NCBI RefSeq assembly: GCF_949628215.1
Contig: NC_134277.1
Coordinates: 61,659,918 to 61,723,917, forward strand
Direction of reading: 5' to 3'
DNA: 64,000 nt
Source of the DNA: Phalacrocorax aristotelis
Lineage: Eukaryota; Chordata; Aves; Suliformes; Phalacrocoracidae
In this document: positions 57,761-64,000 of the stretch, one piece after another
Layout of the letters: every line of letters starts with the position of its first letter
Numbering within the stretch: position 1 is the stretch's first letter
Made by a program: the position numbers and the translations under genes
The notes under the pieces: generated by a model
Databases searched by the model: none
What the model was told of the DNA's origin: nothing
What the model saw: the letters and a program-made list of their open reading frames with translations, nothing else

Positions 57761-60700
57761 GGCATGTGTCAGCTGGCAATCCTGGCTTCAGTGTGTGCCT
57801 GCTGCAGTGGTCCCACCTGCGCTGGCGAACTAAGCCTGGTGGGAATGATTGGGGAAAAAGGGAAAGTGCTGCAGGATACTCTTAGCAGCTCAGATCACCT
57901 GGTGTGCAGCTGGATGCGTAAAGGGGATGTACTGTTCCTCTTTATTTCAGGTCCCTCCCTTCACACCCTCTTGCACACCTCCCATTCCACCCAAAAGCTT
58001 AATTGGTGGGAAGGTCTTAGGTGGGCATCCGTAATGTTTGGTTCACGTTACCTGAGAACCCTACCTACCCAGTTTGTGCTTCCTCCTGCCAACACTCTGC
58101 CAGATTTCCCACAGCAGGGTTTGTTCCAGCCATGCCTTCTCCTGCCCCTGGCCTACTGCCAGCTGCAAAATGCTCATAGCACAGAAATGAGGTCATTGCC
58201 CTCTGCACTTTATTTTCTACTCTCGTTTTCCCCTAAAACTGTCCAAGACAACCTGCAGTCACCTGGTATTGGGCTCTGTTCATACTGAGTCAGTTCTGCT
58301 CATCACTTTGGGGTACAGCAGAGACACATTTGGAGGTGAGGGGAGAGAAGGAAAGAAAGAAAATAGGGGTGGAGGGCAGCCAACACTAATGCTGAAAGCT
58401 CATCAGCATCTCTGTCACTTCTTTACCATAAGAACACGCGCTTTGCAAAGGCAAAACTTAGACAGGGAACAGCTTTCTACAGACCCAGCCCAAAACACAA
58501 TCAGATATCAGGCACGTCAAGATTTAGACTTTTCCAAAACCAATATATTCCTTTGACCTTGCTAGTGAGAGTCCTAAAAACATCACAAAATAAAAAAGCA
58601 AATAGAAAATGTGTCACATATCGCTTTCTTTCCTCAAGAGAAAGAAAAGCTGCGTAGAAAAGAATGGCACATGGCAGAGGCTTGTCACAGGATTTACTGC
58701 ACGCCTTGAAAGTGCTCAGCTCCCATAGCGTCAGACACTACTTGGGAGCCCCAGTAAAATACTAAAATAAAGCAGTTTTCTTCTGAAAAGGCACAACCAA
58801 AGATGTTTGTGCTTTACCAGCAGTCTAGCAGCCATGTCTGTGCAGAATTAGAAACGTTATTTTTCTACCCACATCACTGCCTTGCTATTGCAGAACACTA
58901 CTAACATCTAATCCCTGCCCAACCCATAATAATAATAACAAAACAGATCTGTAAAAAAAAAAAAGATCCAAGTGACTCATTCCAAGTTAGACTCTCAGCC
59001 CATGCTACATGTCAAATGGACAAGTCCTGTCTTTATCTTTAGTCAACACCTTTGAAGTGAGTCTACTTTTCCTCAGCCGTCACTTCACTGATAAACCACT
59101 AGCCTAAACAGCTTCCCCAGGCTGCATATCCCAGACTTTCTATTTGCTGACACATTTTTTATTTATGGACCAATTATTTTATGAACTTGTACATTGCATG
59201 GAGAATCAGGCAGGGATTCAGATCACACAGGAAAGTGGAGTATGAGCATCTTAACAAACACCTAATTGTGTTTAGCACATTTGCCTTCTTTAAGACTTGG
59301 GTAGATGATATATAGTGAGTAACAGCAGAGTTGGGGCAAGTGGAGGGCTTCTCTTACTGACACGTCACCCTATATTACTTAGTCACATTTAGGTAAAGGC
59401 GGAAGAGGACAAAGAAGAGGAGGACCTGCTGGGAGCACAGACGGTTAGCTCTGTATTACCAGCAAGTACCAAAAACAACAGCAGTGGAGCAGGAGCCCAG
59501 ACACACCATCACTTGCACTCTGAGTAATGAAAACACCTCTGACGATAGTTCTGTGAACAAACAAGGGCTTTATTTTATTTTCCCTTCTTTCCTCTTCCTT
59601 TGACCTACCTCCTCCCCAAGGGTGCAAAGTTCATTTGCAGGTAAGCTACTGAGAGAGCCCAGGGAGAGGGGCAACCTCCTGCAGGAGAGACGTGGGAGCA
59701 AGGGTGCTCATGGATGTTGAAGTAAGGTCAAATGAACAAATCTAAACTTAGCCCATTCCAGACGTTGGTGTTTCCTTTTGCAAAAGTTTCTGCATGCCTT
59801 TTCAGACTCCATGTTGGCTTATCACCTCTGATTGGCAGTATGGCAGCCCAGCAGAGGCAAGGGCGTGCAGGGGAAGGCAGGGCTGCACACACGCTTGGCT
59901 CCTTGCTGCTTCCTTACGAGCCATGTTTCCCAGCAGGGACAGTGCCTGGGCAGCACGCACAGCTATTCCAGCAAAGCCTCCCTGTTGCACTTCTGCTGTG
60001 CAGAACATGGACAGGCAGTCTTCATCCTGCTCTCAGCCTTCTCCAGCTGCCGTTAAGCTAACAAGGAGCAGTCCATTTCTGCCTACACTGAGATTTTTAA
60101 TTGCATAATTATGCCAGTGGTGATGTGTGATTTTTTTTCTTTCTCACTGACAGTGCTTTGTAGTTCAACAGCCTCATGCGTAGATGCTGAGGTTCCTTGG
60201 AAAAGCATCTTAGTGTGGGATGTGTCTGGAGGCCTAGAGCAAATGCTGGCTATATCATCATCTTCTTTCATCTTTTCTTTTTGCCTGCAGCTTCTGTTTA
60301 TTGGTGTTTCAGCAGCTGCAGCCTTCCTATTTAGCCCCAGCAAGGGAACAGAAAAAGAAGAGCAGCAACATGTTACTGGTAGCAGGGTAATAGCAGCTGT
60401 GGAGATATATGGCAGGATCTGAGGACTGAAGGCTGCATGTGGCACCCCTGTGATAAAGCAATAATCAACTTTTCAAGCTCAGTCGGTTAGGTCTTTTTTA
60501 CTGGATGCAAGTGATGTGATATGTAGCAGATGTAGGAAACAAGTCTTCACCTTGAATAGTCTGTGTGGCATAAGCAGGCAAAAATAGCCTCTGCTTTCCG
60601 GTTGCAGAAAGCGAGGGAAAGGCACGCTCAGCCTGGCTTTTATAAGCAAGTCCCTTCACTACCCCACTTTTGGAAGGGCTTACCACATGTGGCTGTGGGA

Positions 60701-61321
60701 AGCAGTCCTTCTCAATGACATTTTCCTCAGCCTCACAGATTTTTCTGGAGGAAATTTCAGCTGCTCTCTACAGCAATAACTTTGCTGCCTTTCTTTCCAT
60801 CCCCACTCATGGAGAAAGGAGCGGGGTGAAATTAGCCATGACAGAGAAAGACTCTTAAGGAATTTGGATAGGTCAGCAGAAGTGGAAAGCCAGGATACAG
60901 ACTGCAGCAGGACATGCATTCTGCAAGGATAAACTGAGATTTGCAGCATTACCCTTTGCTTCTGCTAACACCTGGTCTCTAGCTTTGTTCAGCTGGAACT
61001 TTCAGCCTTGAAGTAATTGGCATTTTAAAAATATAGGTACAAAAGCAAAAGCAAAGGTTTTTACAATGGGATTTCCTCTAAGGCTGGTGTATATGCCTCT
61101 ACAGCTGCAAAATCTGAACTGGAAGAAATAATAAAATGCAGGGTTTTAAAACCAAAACTTCTTCTGGTGAACAACAAATTTGCACCACTTGCCATTTTAC
61201 CAGCAAATTTCCTTTTTAGCAGAAAAAAGTGTAACATCTTCTCAGTCAGTGGGTTGTATAATGTAGACAATCATCTCATGCACTGGAACTCTGGTCACCA
61301 AGCTACCACATCCTGACAGGT

Positions 61322-61468
61322 TCATAGGATCACAGAATGGCTGATGTTGGAGAGGACCTCTGGAGGGCACCTGGTCCAACTCACTTGCTCAAGCAGGGCC
61401 ACTGAGAGCCGGTTGCCCAGGACCCTGTCCAGGTGACTTTTGAATATCTCCAAGGAGGGAGACTCCAA
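61322..61468 (-). mobile_element. CR1 LINE 3' end fragment
   Basis: The + strand reads TCATAGGATCACAGAATGGC, then TTGGAGAGGACCTCTGGAGG, GCCGGTTGCCCAGGACC and TTTTGAATATCTCCAAGG. This is the reverse complement of a CR1 3' UTR and tail. It is a short, diverged, 5'-truncated copy of a different subfamily from the one at 43.7 kb. Confidence 0.88.
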
Positions 61469-64000
61469 AATCGAATGCAGGTTAAATACTTTCCAGTTGG
61501 AAGAAGTTACCCAGGTCCACTGGACATATCAAAACACTTAACTTCTGATGGTCTTAAACAAAATGAATTTTGCACACTTGCAGACGAAGGCATTACTGAT
61601 ACTGACTACAAAAAGCCTGCCCTTGGAATACTCTGATACACTTTGTGGTTATTTTTTGACCTCTCAGAAAAAGAGTGGGGGAAGAAAAAGGAGTCTTTTC
61701 TAATGTTGGAAGCAAGCATATTATTCTGATAGAAATTAATAGCTGTGAAGAGTTCCTAAAGGTGCAGCAGGACCACATACAAAACAGCTACTCATACAAA
61801 CATTTCATTTTGAATATTAATACACTTTGTCATCCAGGAAAATTGCTCAGCACTTTTCATACTTCGAATATAATTTCTATTGCTAATACATAAAATCTCT
61901 GTGGAGCCATCCTTGCTTACAGTTTTAGGGAGTGACTAGAGATACCAAAAAAATTCTTTCCCAAAAGGTTTGTAAAACCATTACTTAAATTTAGGGCTCA
62001 GTTCAATAAGAAATTATGCTGTGTTAAGGTTTCTGTGGAATTTAGTCATAAAAAGTTCAGACTGTACTAAAAACTAATTAATTCTGTGGTTTTGGTATTC
62101 ATTGAAGCCTCCTTCCCCTGTGCACAAATAGAAAACATTATGCCCTGAAGGGCGTGCATGCCAAAAAGGTGGAAAAGGATATTCTGAGCTCAAAAGACTA
62201 TAGCACAGTAGGTCTATATTAGGGGAACTTTCTCAAATAGTTTGAAAGATAATAGAGCTGCCTGCAGGCAAGTTTACCTTGCTTTCTGGTCTATTATAGG
62301 GATACACACAACTATTTCTTACACTGGTTAAAATAAATACTTACCACATCAGTCTGGGCTACATATGGTACCTATGTAGCATCTAGTGATGAAATATGTT
62401 CAAAAAGAAATTAGCAACTTATGCAGTATATACATTAAGTTTTTGTAGAGCCTTCCCATGCAAATATTTGATGTGTAAGTAATGTTAGCAGTTACAAGGA
62501 CATTTCTGAGACTTCATAATGTTGACCCAGATCACCTGAGATTCTTGAAAGAGCTTGTTAAAAATAAGAAAAAAAAAAGCTGACAAATATTCACTTAAAA
62601 AAATAAAGCAGCTGAGCTGAAGGCAGCAAAGGCACCAAATCAGGATGTATTTTCCTAATGCATTGGTTCCATTTCTGCCACCAAAACTGAAGTTCTCCAC
62701 TCATTGGAGCTCTTAGCAGGAAACATTTCTAAACTGTACATGGAGAGAGACCTTACCCTGAACTGATACTGACCCATACATTTGCTTTGTACTGCCCACA
62801 TTCTGCTGCTCAGATGTAGCCCACAGATATTTTTGTTTGAATTGCAGCCTGGCTCCCACAGACATGATAAAAATCTTTGAATGACAACTTGTCTATTGAA
62901 CTGAACCCATCTTCATAGAAATAGGAATGTTAAAAAACCAAAAAGGAAGAAGTGACCACTGGTTCTCTTCATTTTGAAGAGTGGGGTTTTTTTTGGGGGG
63001 GAAATAATGTTATTTTGCATTTCATACCAAGAATGCCAGCTGCCAGGAATGTCAGATAGACAACAGGAAGTATCCAATAGTAGTGCCATCAACTGTGCTC
63101 GTAAAAAATATCTAAAAGGCAACTTCTGAAAATGTGGAAGCTTTAAATTACAGGTGAGGTTTTTTTTGGGTTTTTTTTGACACATTTTGTTTTAAAGACA
63201 TCTGTTGCAATCAAAATTACCAAACTGACTTGCACAACCACACAATTTTTTTTAGCCTTACAGCTGTATGTTTTCTGTTATATACCAAAGACTATTAGTA
63301 CCACTAAAGGAGATGAATGCAATTTCTTAAATAATTCATGTGACAGATTGCCTGCTTGAGTCAGTTTGAGTTCCTTGAGATGTAGCATTTTTTTTTAATC
63401 AGGCTGGTGCTATGCACAGATTAGAGAATTTAGTATCACTTAAGGATCTTTACTAGCCAGCCTCTTCTATATTTATTTGTTTTTAATGGTAGGGCAAAAC
63501 ATAAAAAGCTTAAAGACTTGACAAAAATACACAAATCAGAAATACTGCCATAGGCTGTTAAAACATTTCTTGTATACTGGCAAAATGTGGCTTGAAAAGC
63601 AGCTATACACCTTCTTAGGTGAGAAGCAGCTTTTCTTTTTCAGAAGGCTCATGAGATAGTGATTTAGAAAAAAAAAAACCACAACCAAACTTAAATGCTA
63701 ACTCGTTAATCCAACCCTTATTTTCATATCTATGGTTAAGTGCCCAAATATTGGTGTATATATAACTTCCTTCCCCCTGTGAAATTATTTGAAAGGAACT
63801 GGTTTACAACTTTAAAAAAAGAAAAAAGGCCCAGAATTTATTTTTTTTGCCAACAAATCTTTGCAGGCATTACATTTGCATTAGCAGCAAAAATATTGCA
63901 ATAATCTTCACCTCACAAAGCTTTCTGTAACCATCTGTCAGGAAATCTGTATTAGCCTGGAGTAAGCGTCACTTTATGTATACTTTTTTCTTACTCTAAG

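Larger units (their letters stand above)
55800..64000. other. Intergenic region downstream of IGFBP1
   Basis: No exon is recognised on either strand. IGFBP3, tail-to-tail with IGFBP1 in mammals, is expected further right on the minus strand. Its 3' UTR could begin inside this region, but I cannot place it. The region holds a poly(T) tract at 57743-57760 and a CR1 tail at 61322-61468. Confidence 0.65.

Noticed and set aside
57698-58288. 196-codon open frame starting in a poly(T) tract (poly-Phe start)
   Set aside because: The apparent hydrophobic start comes from the T run. The rest has no recognisable domain or splice context.
1-64000. CRISPR arrays, operons, phage or bacterial mobile systems
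   Set aside because: The window is clearly vertebrate: spliced genes, CR1 LINEs, an LTR and AATAAA signals. The short tandem repeats present are ordinary microsatellites.

Overview
This is a window of vertebrate, almost certainly avian, chromosomal DNA. The protein-coding content is split into short exons bounded by GT/AG splice sites. The interspersed repeats are CR1 LINE fragments with the ATTCTATG-type 3' tail and a solo LTR of a type I associate with neoavian birds. The base composition is AT-rich except for one GC-rich first exon. Gene order (ADCY1, a small CCDC201-like gene, then IGFBP1, all on the + strand) matches my recollection of the ADCY1-IGFBP1-IGFBP3 neighbourhood on human 7p13-p12. 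IGFBP3 would be expected beyond the right edge on the opposite strand, but I could not see it here.

Layout. 1-4533 is the end of an ADCY1 intron. 4534-13496 holds the last six coding exons of ADCY1, giving 313 residues that cover the C2 catalytic domain and the C-terminal tail. From 13497 a long 3' untranslated region probably runs about 10 kb to a strong poly(A) signal at 23857. 23.9-33.7 kb is intergenic and contains a 73-bp-arm inverted repeat at 25201-25370 and a CR1 ending in an (ATTCT)12 microsatellite. 33928-35494 is a two-exon, 211-residue gene that I assign to CCDC201, an oocyte coiled-coil protein. It has a TATA box and upstream E-boxes, and carries two copies of an RLSTV motif. 35.6-48.8 kb is intergenic, with a 640-bp CR1 at 43.7 kb. 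48.87-55.8 kb is the complete four-exon IGFBP1 gene (272 residues) with a liver-type promoter (two HNF1-like sites and a TATA box), a CpG-rich first exon and an AU-rich 3' UTR. Its intron 2 contains a solo LTR flanked by a 75-bp direct repeat. 55.8-64 kb is intergenic, with one more CR1 tail.

The three genes are separate transcription units with different roles: cAMP synthesis, a probable oocyte protein, and a secreted IGF-binding protein. Nothing here suggests a joint pathway. The most unusual structures are the LTR with its 75-bp flush duplication, the long hairpin at 25.2 kb, the avian CCDC201 gene with its duplicated motif, and a KGD tripeptide where human IGFBP1 has RGD. I did not find a novel multi-gene system.
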